From positions 1-26,679 of IMG/VR virus record IMGVR_UViG_3300032236_001851: a DNA stretch of 26,679 bases; one strand, written 5' to 3'. Origin of the DNA: a virus. Below, piece by piece: positions 1-6,385 of the stretch (position 1 is its first letter; each line of letters begins with the position of its first letter). The notes under the pieces were generated by a model that worked only from the letters and a program-made list of their open reading frames with translations, had not been told where the DNA came from and ran no database searches. A program made the position numbers and the translations under genes.

Positions 1-90
1 GGCATTACCTGAATAATCACCTGTAGTGTTGACTCCGCCAGCACCGAGGTTTGTTGTATCAATTACTTTTTGTAAAAGTTCATTACTCAT
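1..90 (-). CDS. Presumed major capsid protein, N-terminal 30 codons (partial)
   Basis: An ATG at position 90 opens a frame that runs off the window at base 1 without a stop. The visible peptide begins MSNELLQKVIDTTNLGAG. A ribosome-binding site, AAGGTGGTGA, lies a few bases upstream, in the 31-base gap after the protease gene. The identity is inferred mainly from position: in PBSX-like head modules the order is portal, XkdF protease, major capsid. A short start of the kind 'NELLQKxID' is also compatible with capsid proteins that begin with a helical arm. The visible part is too short to prove the family. It could also be a decoration or separate scaffold protein. Confidence 0.55.
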   Translation of the reverse strand, partial: MSNELLQKVIDTTNLGAGGVNTTGDYSGNA

Positions 91-121
91 TTATTATTTC
101 ACCACCTTATTTTTTGTTAGA

Positions 122-637
122 TTATTTAGTTAAGCTTTGTACACCGAGGAAGTGTCCTTGCCATATACTTTTTTGTATTTTTGTTTCCTCCAATGATCCA
201 TTAAGGTCACTGGACTTCTTAACTGCTGTTGCAGATTCAAAACCCTTAAGGGCATGGTCAACATATTCAATCTTGCCATACATGTCTGCAATAGACTTGC
301 TCATTTCTTCATGCTTTGCCTTCATTTCATCAATAGCCTTTGACATTTCTGCTCTGGTTTCCTCTACCATGCGGTAAACATCTTGAACTGTGGCAGCATG
401 AGTTGCATAATTCTTTTCAATAGACTCATTGAAGAAGGACTTAAGGTCAGTTACCATCTTTGTGAAATCAAGTGTATCCTCAACCTCCGAAATAGCAACA
501 GCCTTTTCAATTGCTTCTCCTGCATCTACTGCTGTTTCGTCAACAGCAACAACTGACTCTTCTGCTGGTGCAGCTTCAACAGCTGGGGCTTCAACTTCAG
601 TAACTTCTGTAGTTACTTCTGTATTTTCTTCTGTCAT
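122..637 (-). CDS. Nested in-frame scaffolding protein (internal start in the protease gene)
   Basis: An ATG at 637 is in frame with the protease and is preceded by AAGGAGGT (644-651). The seven-base gap between GGAGG and the ATG is close to ideal. This is the best ribosome-binding site in the head region, and the full-length start has none. The product would be 171 aa beginning MTEENTEVTTEV: an acidic N-terminal half, then helical residues with coiled-coil character, ending 'LGVQSLTK'. Lambda-type phages make their scaffold this way, from an internal start in the protease gene (C/Nu3). The sequence shows the start site and composition. The scaffold role is inference from that precedent and from the position before the capsid gene. 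Confidence 0.6.
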   Translation of the reverse strand: MTEENTEVTTEVTEVEAPAVEAAPAEESVVAVDETAVDAGEAIEKAVAISEVEDTLDFTKMVTDLKSFFNESIEKNYATHAATVQDVYRMVEETRAEMSKAIDEMKAKHEEMSKSIADMYGKIEYVDHALKGFESATAVKKSSDLNGSLEETKIQKSIWQGHFLGVQSLTK

Positions 638-1498
638 TTCATTACCTCCTTCATTTTTCTTAATCGCACTAGTTACATCAATAGGCGAAACTTTTTTTGC
701 TTTGTTCTGATCTGGATAAAGATTAATGGCTGTTGAGCTATTAACTACATTGTCCGATTCGTGAGTTGTTGCAGCATGGTCTGGACCTGGTGCATCATCT
801 TTCTTAAAATATGAATCAATTACTTTTTCAATTGCCTCAAACTTATCATTGTCTGCTTGTTCTACCCAACCAATGTTTGACATTGAATCTCCGCATACTA
901 CGCAATTCTTTGTCATTGCAGTTGTTGTTGCAGCAACCTCATCTTCATTACACCAGAATACATTTTCTAGTACTGTTGACTTTGCCATCTTTTGAATAGA
1001 AAAGAAATTAGCAAGTGGGTTTGCTGGTGAATCAACTAATGACAACTCGTGTAAATCATAGTTATGAATTACTCTGCGATCTTCTGATCCATCATCTGCC
1101 TTTTCCATCTTTGCATCTACAATGTTTCCGCCGATTGAAAAACCAGAATAAGTGCCATCAAGAACTTTTTCCCAAGCATCTTGTGCACCCTTTGAAATGT
1201 AAGCTGTTACATAAACTCCGCTGTACTTCTTACCTGTACCTTTATCAAAAAAAGAATCTTCTTTAAAATCAATCATCTTTCCAACAGCAGAAGGTCCGTG
1301 CATTTCACGAATGTTACCTCTAAAGTTTTCAAATGCTTTCTTGCTTGCTTCAGCAGTTACAATATCGCCATGACGGTCTACGTTATCTAATGATGCAAAT
1401 CCAGAGACAGTTCTTTTCTCCTTGTTAACCTTTGCAATTGGAAAGGCCAAGGATAGTGATGATCCGCTGTTTTGCCAGTACGTCTTTTGAATATCCAT
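122..1498 (-). CDS. XkdF-like prohead protease with C-terminal scaffold-like region
   Basis: 458 aa. Residues about 15-170 look like the phage serine protease XkdF family (prohead maturation protease). They show 'VSGFASLDNVDRHGDIV', 'MHGPSAVGKMIDF' and 'ELSLVDSPANPLANFF', the last being the usual serine region near the end of such domains. The middle (about 170-290) looks unstructured and includes a CVVCGDS patch. The rest is strongly acidic and Ala/Val/Glu-rich, then becomes a heptad-like helical stretch ('AEMSKAIDEMKAKHEEMSKS') typical of scaffolds. The protease would cleave scaffold and capsid inside the assembling prohead. The gene lies between portal and capsid, as expected. The ATG start has no visible Shine-Dalgarno site but has a -10-like element 10 bases upstream. 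An internal in-frame start with a perfect ribosome-binding site is annotated separately. Confidence 0.8.
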   Translation of the reverse strand: MDIQKTYWQNSGSSLSLAFPIAKVNKEKRTVSGFASLDNVDRHGDIVTAEASKKAFENFRGNIREMHGPSAVGKMIDFKEDSFFDKGTGKKYSGVYVTAYISKGAQDAWEKVLDGTYSGFSIGGNIVDAKMEKADDGSEDRRVIHNYDLHELSLVDSPANPLANFFSIQKMAKSTVLENVFWCNEDEVAATTTAMTKNCVVCGDSMSNIGWVEQADNDKFEAIEKVIDSYFKKDDAPGPDHAATTHESDNVVNSSTAINLYPDQNKAKKVSPIDVTSAIKKNEGGNEMTEENTEVTTEVTEVEAPAVEAAPAEESVVAVDETAVDAGEAIEKAVAISEVEDTLDFTKMVTDLKSFFNESIEKNYATHAATVQDVYRMVEETRAEMSKAIDEMKAKHEEMSKSIADMYGKIEYVDHALKGFESATAVKKSSDLNGSLEETKIQKSIWQGHFLGVQSLTK

Positions 1499-1508
1499 AT
1501 GTAAATAA

Positions 1509-1517
1509 ATGATAGCA
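1509..1517 (-). promoter_or_regulatory. Extended -10 promoter candidate (TGC-TATCAT) upstream of the protease gene
   Basis: TGC-TATCAT ends 10 bases before the ATG at 1498. No Shine-Dalgarno sequence lies between. Normal spacing would place the start of transcription about four bases before the ATG, giving a nearly leaderless mRNA. No good -35 box is visible. Confidence 0.4.
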
Positions 1518-1553
1518 GTTATTATAAATAAAACATAATTTCAGTTATTATTA

Positions 1554-3140
1554 TTACGGCTGCTTTCTTCCTTCTCCTTGTGGATTTCTTCCTCCCCCAG
1601 ATTTATCTGGAGCATTAAGGCTTCTATCCTTATCTCTTTGTCGGGTGCCCTTGGCATCAGTTATTGTTTCTGCTTTATCTTGGGCATTAAGATCTAACGG
1701 TTCGTCCCCGCCTTCAATAGGGGCACGTCCCAATCTTGATCTGATTTCGTTAGGCAAGATTACCTTATTTACAAGATAAGAAGCATCAATTCTTGATTGA
1801 GTCTCTTCATCTGTAAGAGCAAGCTCTTCAAATCTAAGCTCAAAAGCATCTGTAAATTCAGCAACAATCTTGTTAATCTTGTACTCAAGTTCTTCTTGCA
1901 TAGGACGGCATACTTGCTCTTTAAATGTCTTGTCTGCGTCCTTAGCATTTGCTAGGGATACGTTGGCTGGCATTCCTAGCTTAGATACTGGTACACGGTG
2001 TGCAAGAAGGATTCTGTCTCTATTTTCAATGGCATAGTTATTAAATGAAGAATCTTGAATTCCCGCTTCAACTGGATCCATCTTAAACTCAACACGACCA
2101 TTTTCTCCATCTGATGGAAGTGGGATATAAAGGGTTCTATGGTTGCGTCCACGCAAGCCTGTTTGGAAGAATTCAAGAAGCTTACGCTCAGAATCTGCTG
2201 TAAGCTTTGCACCCTTTACTGTAATAATATATCGTGGCACAGCTTTATTCTCAAAGTAATCTAAGTTAAAACGTTGTGCAAATTCATCACCTGCAACAGC
2301 ATTCTTTGCAGATAAAATGTCTGGAATGCCATAGTATGTGTTTGATGGTGTAAACTTTTTAAAGTGAATAACTTCGTTTGGCTGTGGATCAGTACCAATT
2401 TGATCTGGAGTTTCTGTATCTCCAAAGTTTCTAAAGAATGTATAACGGTTATATACAACCTGAACAAACCCATCACGGTGACGACGGATACGCATGGTTG
2501 TTGTAGGAATATGACCAATATAGCCAATCTTACCCATTGTTGTTCTACCAACTTCAAGATAAGCATTTCCTGTAGATTCTAGGTCTGTGTAGACCTTTTT
2601 CATCGTTTCTAGGAATGAGTCGTCTGAGTTTAATGACTCAAGATATCTGCGTAGCTCTACTTTTGCTTTTTCAATTTTTGAGCGTAGCTTATCAAGCTTC
2701 TTTGGATCATCAATTACATCTTGAACTTTTTGTGTAATTTCAAAGGTTTCTTCAAACTTGTAGCCCAATCCGATTACGTTTGCTACTTTAGCATTTACAG
2801 CTGAGTGATGATATGGTGACACATCATATAGCTGAGATAGATAAAGCATATTGTATGGAGGCTGAACAATTTGAAATAGCGAATATCCAGTTAAATCAAG
2901 TGGGTCAAGCTTCTTAGACTTAGCATCATCTATACCTGTAAATGATTTTTCTAGTCTTGATGCCTGTCTGCGAAAATTAGCACTTAGGCCATCAGCCTTT
3001 TTAATATCTCCCCAGGTTTGAGCAAAAGGATCTTCGTATGCCTCAGAAGTTGCATTACCAATACCAAAGTCTGCATTTGACCTTACCTGGATTTGTGTAT
3101 CTTCTTCATCATCATGAATTACGGTTACGTTATGATCCAT
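1554..3140 (-). CDS. Portal protein, PBSX family
   Basis: 528 aa, a usual length for the PBSX-type portal, the dodecameric ring at the capsid vertex through which DNA enters and leaves. Family-like features run through the protein. 'DLTGYSLFQIVQPPYNMLYL' is near residue 80. A charged helical stretch lies around 135-165. 'VIHFKKFTPSNTYYGIPDI' followed by 'LDYFENKAVPRYIITVKG' is in the middle. 'RILLAHRVPVSKLGM' and a glutamate-rich stem helix ('ALTDEETQSRIDAS', 'VILPNEIRSRLG') are toward the C-terminus. The last 50 residues are hydrophilic and probably flexible. Its ATG overlaps the stop of the 112-aa gene by one base (TAATG), so the two are probably translated together. No terminase gene lies in this window. 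Confidence 0.9.
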   Translation of the reverse strand: MDHNVTVIHDDEEDTQIQVRSNADFGIGNATSEAYEDPFAQTWGDIKKADGLSANFRRQASRLEKSFTGIDDAKSKKLDPLDLTGYSLFQIVQPPYNMLYLSQLYDVSPYHHSAVNAKVANVIGLGYKFEETFEITQKVQDVIDDPKKLDKLRSKIEKAKVELRRYLESLNSDDSFLETMKKVYTDLESTGNAYLEVGRTTMGKIGYIGHIPTTTMRIRRHRDGFVQVVYNRYTFFRNFGDTETPDQIGTDPQPNEVIHFKKFTPSNTYYGIPDILSAKNAVAGDEFAQRFNLDYFENKAVPRYIITVKGAKLTADSERKLLEFFQTGLRGRNHRTLYIPLPSDGENGRVEFKMDPVEAGIQDSSFNNYAIENRDRILLAHRVPVSKLGMPANVSLANAKDADKTFKEQVCRPMQEELEYKINKIVAEFTDAFELRFEELALTDEETQSRIDASYLVNKVILPNEIRSRLGRAPIEGGDEPLDLNAQDKAETITDAKGTRQRDKDRSLNAPDKSGGGRNPQGEGRKQP

Positions 3141-3478
3141 TATGCTATTCCCATCTCCCGCTGTTCTTTAATAAACTCCATCATTGCTGGCATGTCTTGC
3201 GGGTCTGGTATAAGTCCTAGATCGGCTCTCTGCTTTTGTTCTTCTAGTTCTTCCGCTGTTACTTGTCTATGCCCTGCAAAAAATATAGGCTTACCCTCAT
3301 CAATACCAAAATGCTTAGCTGCTTGCTTTAACTTTTGGATTTGTCGTATGTCGCCTTTCATGGACGGAATACTTAAGTATCCACCTTCATCATCCATAAC
3401 TAGTGATTCATCTGGCATCTGCCACATATATAATCCCCAGTTAACTTCATCCACGGGGGTAATCTTCATTTTTCCCAT
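3140..3478 (-). CDS. Small conserved-looking phage protein upstream of the portal, unknown function
   Basis: 112 aa, hydrophilic, with no signal peptide or membrane segment. The N-terminal half reads as a compact fold ('WGLYMWQMPDESLVMDDEG', 'LSIPSMKGDIRQIQKL'). The middle has 'GKPIFFAGHRQVTAEELEE'. The C-terminus has 'GLIPDPQDMPAMMEFIKEQR'. It resembles small proteins that I recall upstream of portals in actinobacterial phages, but I cannot name a family or a role. Its position and one-base overlap with the portal suggest a job in head assembly or DNA packaging. The ATG at 3478 is seven bases after an extended -10 element and has no clear ribosome-binding site. A second ATG three codons later is an alternative start. 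Confidence 0.75.
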   Translation of the reverse strand: MGKMKITPVDEVNWGLYMWQMPDESLVMDDEGGYLSIPSMKGDIRQIQKLKQAAKHFGIDEGKPIFFAGHRQVTAEELEEQKQRADLGLIPDPQDMPAMMEFIKEQREMGIA

Positions 3479-3485
3479 ATCTCAA

Positions 3486-3494
3486 ATAATACCA
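3486..3494 (-). promoter_or_regulatory. Extended -10 promoter (TGG-TATTAT) placed for a leaderless head-gene transcript
   Basis: TGG-TATTAT is separated from the ATG at 3478 by exactly seven bases (TTGAGAT). The usual distance from a -10 box puts the transcription start at or one base before the A of the ATG. No strong -35 or ribosome-binding site is present. It would drive the 112-aa, portal, protease and capsid genes. Confidence 0.5.
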
Positions 3495-3520
3495 TTCTAT
3501 TAGGTTAAAGCGTAATATTG

Positions 3521-4210
3521 TTACTTGGCAATGCCAATTTTATCATCATTAAATAACTGATTTGCCAAAATATACTTGTTGACTGGCAAATTTGAACCAG
3601 AGGATGCCACCAATTGATCTATGAGGTCTTTATCTTCTGGGACGCTATTTAGATCTTTTGTTGCCCAAGACATGTGTCCTCTTATTTCATTTAAAGAAAG
3701 GCATCTGGCGTAGAATGCAAGGTCATTGATGTTTTCCCCTACTCTAAACACCTGGTTATTGTTTTCATTGAATCTAAAGCCTTCTGGAAGCTTATATGGG
3801 CCATCAGAGACTCCGTTAATAAATAATTGAATATGACCTTGTGTATACAAAGCAAATACATGTTCTTTTAAATCCCCTTCAGAAATTGTTTTTTTAGTTG
3901 AGTATAGATTACCATCTGATGATAAAATTGAAAATGTAATATCTTTGTCAAAACAAATATTCATTAATTCTTTGCCAGAATCCTCTAGGGATATGTACGT
4001 GCCATTTATTTTTGATGCCCAAAATTCTATACCAAAAATACCCTGTTCATTATCTTTTGTAAAGCTGCCGTATATGTTTTTAATTGTTGTATTTGAAAAA
4101 TTATTAACAATTAAAGCATTGGCTCCCCCAGATATATCTGGGCTTACAAAATGCTCTAGTGGCCAATATCCTGATGGGCTATCTGAAAGAACCCTATATT
4201 TGTATGACAT
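3521..4210 (-). CDS. Concanavalin A/LamG-like lectin-fold virion protein
   Basis: 229 aa. Residues about 8-180 carry the signature of a LamG/concanavalin-like jelly-roll: 'SPSGYWPLE' at the start, 'GIEFWASKINGTYISLED' as core strands, 'QLFINGVSDGPYKLP' as the typical 'hhVNG' turn, and 'INDLAFYARCLSLNEI', the usual closing 'A-hYxxxLsxxEI' strand. The C-terminal 45 residues are hydrophilic. Such domains bind carbohydrate or act as structural modules in phage tails. It follows the glycosyltransferase by 32 bases. That fits a surface or adhesion role, or binding to the added sugar, but this is inference. The ATG has only a distant GAGG, 13 bases upstream. Confidence 0.7.
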   Translation of the reverse strand: MSYKYRVLSDSPSGYWPLEHFVSPDISGGANALIVNNFSNTTIKNIYGSFTKDNEQGIFGIEFWASKINGTYISLEDSGKELMNICFDKDITFSILSSDGNLYSTKKTISEGDLKEHVFALYTQGHIQLFINGVSDGPYKLPEGFRFNENNNQVFRVGENINDLAFYARCLSLNEIRGHMSWATKDLNSVPEDKDLIDQLVASSGSNLPVNKYILANQLFNDDKIGIAK

Positions 4211-4242
4211 AGTATTATTTATACCTCAATAATCTTTTTAAA

Positions 4243-5160
4243 TTAATCTATATAAATTGGTTTAATATAACATCTATCTTGAAAATTTAAACCTGATTCA
4301 GATTGTAGCTTATTGTATAACTCAATATTATTAATTCCGTATATTCCCAAATCTTCACAATGAAATAATTGATCTATACGGTGTCTTGAATATTTATCTT
4401 TAATGTGCCACTCTTCATCATCTTCCCAATGAAAGTTTCTTCTTCCGTTTTCCCTGTCATAATTAGTGTACAAAAAATTAATTGGTGGTGATACTAGGGG
4501 AACTTGGTTGACATATGCCCTCACACCCAAAGTTATTTCTTCTCCATGAAAATATAAATATGGATCATAAGGTATTTTTAACATTGCCTTTGAACTTCCA
4601 AATGTACAGTTTGCTGCAAAGCCATAGACCAGATCTCCAAATTCTAAATCTCTTACATTTTCCCACTGCAATAGATAAAGGCTTTCAGGTTCATCCCAAA
4701 TAGGTGCTATTTTATGAAGAGTATCAACCTCTGTTATTTTAGCAAGGTAATCTCCATTATCCCAGTCAAATGTAAAATGTTGAGGATACTTTGTAAATAA
4801 AAAATCTTCTCCCCATTTTACTTTACATTTATTATAATAATTAATAACAAACTCATCCCAATCTTTTATCACCCTGGAATGTGAGTCTGTTTGCATAAAA
4901 TATTTATATTTTTCAGAAAGCAAAGAGTTTGCTAAATGCCTTCCAGAACAAACACCTTCTGCTAGCCTGTAATCAATTTTTTGATAGGAATACTGATTTT
5001 TTGGTAAAAAAGAAAAATCAAAAATATTATTTTTTTCTTCATGAGATACAAGAGAAAAGAATAAAAGATCTTTATATTTTGCATTGTCATAAAAACTTTT
5101 TACCGTATTTATAAGATCTGGATCTCTGTAGGCAGCAATACTTACAAATATTTTATCCAA
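4243..5160 (-). CDS. GT60-like GlcNAc-type protein glycosyltransferase
   Basis: 305 aa, soluble, a single GT-A-like domain. Recognisable blocks of the glycosyltransferase (GlcNAc) family (PF11397; CAZy GT60) are: 'IFVSIAAYRDPDLINTVKSF' at residues 4-23, 'AEGVCSGRHLANSL' near 67-80, 'FMQTDSHSRVIKDWD' at 88-102 with Asp92-Ser-His94 as the metal/nucleotide motif, and 'YFHGEEITLGVRAYV' at 203-217. Known eukaryotic members transfer alpha-GlcNAc from UDP-GlcNAc to hydroxyproline (Dictyostelium and Toxoplasma Skp1) or to threonine (Trypanosoma cruzi mucins). Donor and acceptor here are unproven. The start is TTG at 5160, directly after the TAG of the oxygenase gene and in the same frame, so no upstream start exists. 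AAAGGA lies nine bases before it. DNA or wall-sugar glycosylation are alternatives. Confidence 0.8.
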   Translation of the reverse strand: MDKIFVSIAAYRDPDLINTVKSFYDNAKYKDLLFFSLVSHEEKNNIFDFSFLPKNQYSYQKIDYRLAEGVCSGRHLANSLLSEKYKYFMQTDSHSRVIKDWDEFVINYYNKCKVKWGEDFLFTKYPQHFTFDWDNGDYLAKITEVDTLHKIAPIWDEPESLYLLQWENVRDLEFGDLVYGFAANCTFGSSKAMLKIPYDPYLYFHGEEITLGVRAYVNQVPLVSPPINFLYTNYDRENGRRNFHWEDDEEWHIKDKYSRHRIDQLFHCEDLGIYGINNIELYNKLQSESGLNFQDRCYIKPIYID

Positions 5161-5715
5161 CTACATAATTCCTTTTTCTGCCCTTATATGGGTATTTAAA
5201 TAATCAGGACCTTCTGTAAAATACCAGTGGTCTGGTTCACAAAAAAAGAAAAATGCATTACATACTAAATTTGTTTCTGGATTTGGAAACTTTTCTCTCC
5301 AGTGAAGCTGGTCATTTCCGTACATAAATAAACCATCATTTTCTTGTAAAGTATATGGCTTTGACTCATCATTATTTTCTACCCACAAGTCCCATGCAGT
5401 CTTTTGAAACACACAAAAATCAATATGATATGTGCAAGCATTATCATCTTTATGCTTCCACAGTTTTGCTTCTTTGCCCTCATAAATACTTAATAAGCAC
5501 CAAGAAGGCTTGATATCTGGTCTTTCAAAATATTCTCTTGCAAGATCAGTTAACTTATTATGTAAATCTACTAATTCTGGAGTATTTGCCCATTGATGTC
5601 TACCAAAAGCATTATCATAATTAGGATTATTTATCCACATATTTAAAGCATACTTTTGTATGTTTTTTAAATCTTCTTCTGGCAAAATATTTTGAACTAT
5701 AAATGGATCTTGCAT
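5161..5715 (-). CDS. 2-oxoglutarate/Fe(II)-dependent oxygenase, prolyl-hydroxylase-like
   Basis: 184 aa, about the size of a single catalytic double-stranded beta-helix. Iron ligands can be read as His88-x-Asp90 ('LWKHKDDNAC') and distal His138 ('GNDQLHWREKF'). Between them is 'TAWDLWVENNDESKPY'. This order (H-x-D, C, W-x-L-x-V, then HWRE-F) matches a family of 2OG oxygenases annotated as prolyl 4-hydroxylase-like. The basic 2-oxoglutarate-binding residue normally 10-14 positions after the distal His is not obvious; Arg140 or Lys142 are the nearest. The start ATG at 5715 is four bases after the zinc-ribbon gene. The gene ends in TAG immediately before the glycosyltransferase, so the two probably act in sequence. 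The substrate is unknown; proline-rich virion repeats are proposed. Confidence 0.75.
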   Translation of the reverse strand: MQDPFIVQNILPEEDLKNIQKYALNMWINNPNYDNAFGRHQWANTPELVDLHNKLTDLAREYFERPDIKPSWCLLSIYEGKEAKLWKHKDDNACTYHIDFCVFQKTAWDLWVENNDESKPYTLQENDGLFMYGNDQLHWREKFPNPETNLVCNAFFFFCEPDHWYFTEGPDYLNTHIRAEKGIM

Positions 5716-5719
5716 TTTA

Positions 5720-5959
5720 TTACCACTTTCCTATAGGGCACGTTGCATTTTGCAATTTTGTTTTTGCTGACATAAAACAACCACACTTTTTGCATTGTTT
5801 TGTCATTTTAAGTAGCTCTGGGCACATTTTGCAAATTGCATATCTGCTGGCTGTAGTAGCTTCATCAGCATATTCTGTATCTGTACTTACAAGATCCCAA
5901 GGCCTTGTTTTTCCTAAATTTTGTTTCCATTGTTCCCAAGGGCTTAGTTCATCCGACAT
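5720..5959 (-). CDS. Small zinc-ribbon protein ending in CPxGKW
   Basis: 79 aa from the ATG at 5959, which has GGGAG six bases upstream; a longer frame from TTG at 5977 is less likely. The second half holds 'ICKMCPEL', 'KQCKKCGCFM' and 'ATCPIGKW'. CxxC, CxxCxC and a final C form four-cysteine zinc sites, and the C-terminal CPxGKW signature is one I associate with small proteins in T4-like cyanophages. The N-terminal half is acidic and aromatic ('SPWEQWKQNLGKTRPWDLV'). Its function is unknown. It overlaps the upstream 58-aa gene by 11 bases and is followed by the oxygenase four bases later. It may assist the modification enzymes or be a general phage zinc protein. Confidence 0.75.
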   Translation of the reverse strand: MSDELSPWEQWKQNLGKTRPWDLVSTDTEYADEATTASRYAICKMCPELLKMTKQCKKCGCFMSAKTKLQNATCPIGKW

Positions 5960-6125
5960 ATTTATCTCCCAGCTCAATTTCTAGGCTTGGATCTACTTCT
6001 ACCACCCGTGATCCGTGTTCGAGAACATATGCAAGTCCCGCAAATTTTGTTATTCTATCATCAAAAACAAAATCGCCAGCAATGTCTTTACCGTTAACAA
6101 CAACTATAAACTTTCTTAATGTCAT
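5949..6125 (-). CDS. Hypothetical protein, 58 aa
   Basis: A short gene: ATG at 6125, stop TGA at 5949-5951. The product begins MTLRKFIVVVNGKDIAGDF and ends 'LEIELGDKYVG'. It is mixed beta-like, with no cysteines and no membrane segment. It fills the gap between the 68-aa and zinc-ribbon genes, with four bases after the former and an 11-base overlap with the latter, an arrangement hard to explain unless it is coding. The ribosome-binding site is weak (GAATGGA). I do not recognise the family. It is probably translated by coupling with its neighbours and shares the promoter at 6354-6383. Confidence 0.65.
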   Translation of the reverse strand: MTLRKFIVVVNGKDIAGDFVFDDRITKFAGLAYVLEHGSRVVEVDPSLEIELGDKYVG

Positions 6126-6129
6126 TTTA

Positions 6130-6336
6130 CTATGTCCATTCTGGTTCTACTGTTTTTTTACCGTCCCAGGTCCATCCAAGACCTGATTTATCTTCTACGG
6201 AAACCTCTATAAATTCATGGTTAGAAAGCAAACCTGCTATTAAAGCAGCATTTACCTGATCATCATCATTTAAATCTAATACTAACCCGACTTCATCGTT
6301 ATCTTTATTTAAAAATAAAAGTTTTCTATGAGACAT
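6130..6336 (-). CDS. Small protein with GWTWDG motif, 68 aa, first gene of the modification cassette
   Basis: 68 aa with an acidic N-terminal part ('KDNDEVGLVLDLNDDDQVN'), a helix rich in Ala/Leu, and a C-terminus 'GLGWTWDGKKTVEPEW'. That last block resembles the 'GxxWTYD..F..P' ending of the two small fibre-associated proteins at 13162-13470 and 13463-13714, so it may be a distant relative. The start has AAGGAG four bases before the ATG. A consensus promoter lies just upstream, with the expected transcription start near the ribosome-binding site. The function is unknown. It is the first of five closely spaced genes that lead into the oxygenase and glycosyltransferase. Confidence 0.7.
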   Translation of the reverse strand: MSHRKLLFLNKDNDEVGLVLDLNDDDQVNAALIAGLLSNHEFIEVSVEDKSGLGWTWDGKKTVEPEWT

Positions 6337-6353
6337 TTTTCTCCTTATTTCTC

Positions 6354-6383
6354 ATTCTATCATGACAATTTCTTTTTTGTCAA
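6354..6383 (-). promoter_or_regulatory. Consensus promoter of the hydroxylase/glycosyltransferase cassette
   Basis: TTGACA (6378-6383), an 18-base spacer, then TGA-TAGAAT (6354-6362 including the TGn extension). The expected start of transcription is near 6347, just at the AAGGAG of the 68-aa gene, so the leader is very short. An inverted repeat, TGACAA-N8-TTGTCA, spans the -35 box and could be an operator. This is the only promoter in the window with both boxes close to consensus. Confidence 0.7.
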
Positions 6384-6385
6384 CC

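Noticed and set aside
51-377. Open frames on the plus strand, here and at many other places (for example 3093-3503, 21436-21729)
   Set aside because: They lie opposite clear minus-strand genes, have low-complexity or Cys/Leu-rich products, and have no ribosome-binding sites. They are antisense shadows of the real genes.
5161-5163. TAG recoding (alternative genetic code)
   Set aside because: Long genes are intact in the standard code, and TAG also ends the 68-aa gene at 6130-6132 before a separate start. Local read-through at 5161 remains possible, but genome-wide recoding is not supported.
5960-5977. Start of the zinc-ribbon protein at TTG 5977
   Set aside because: The ATG at 5959 has GGGAG at good spacing, and the extra six residues would come from inside the upstream gene.
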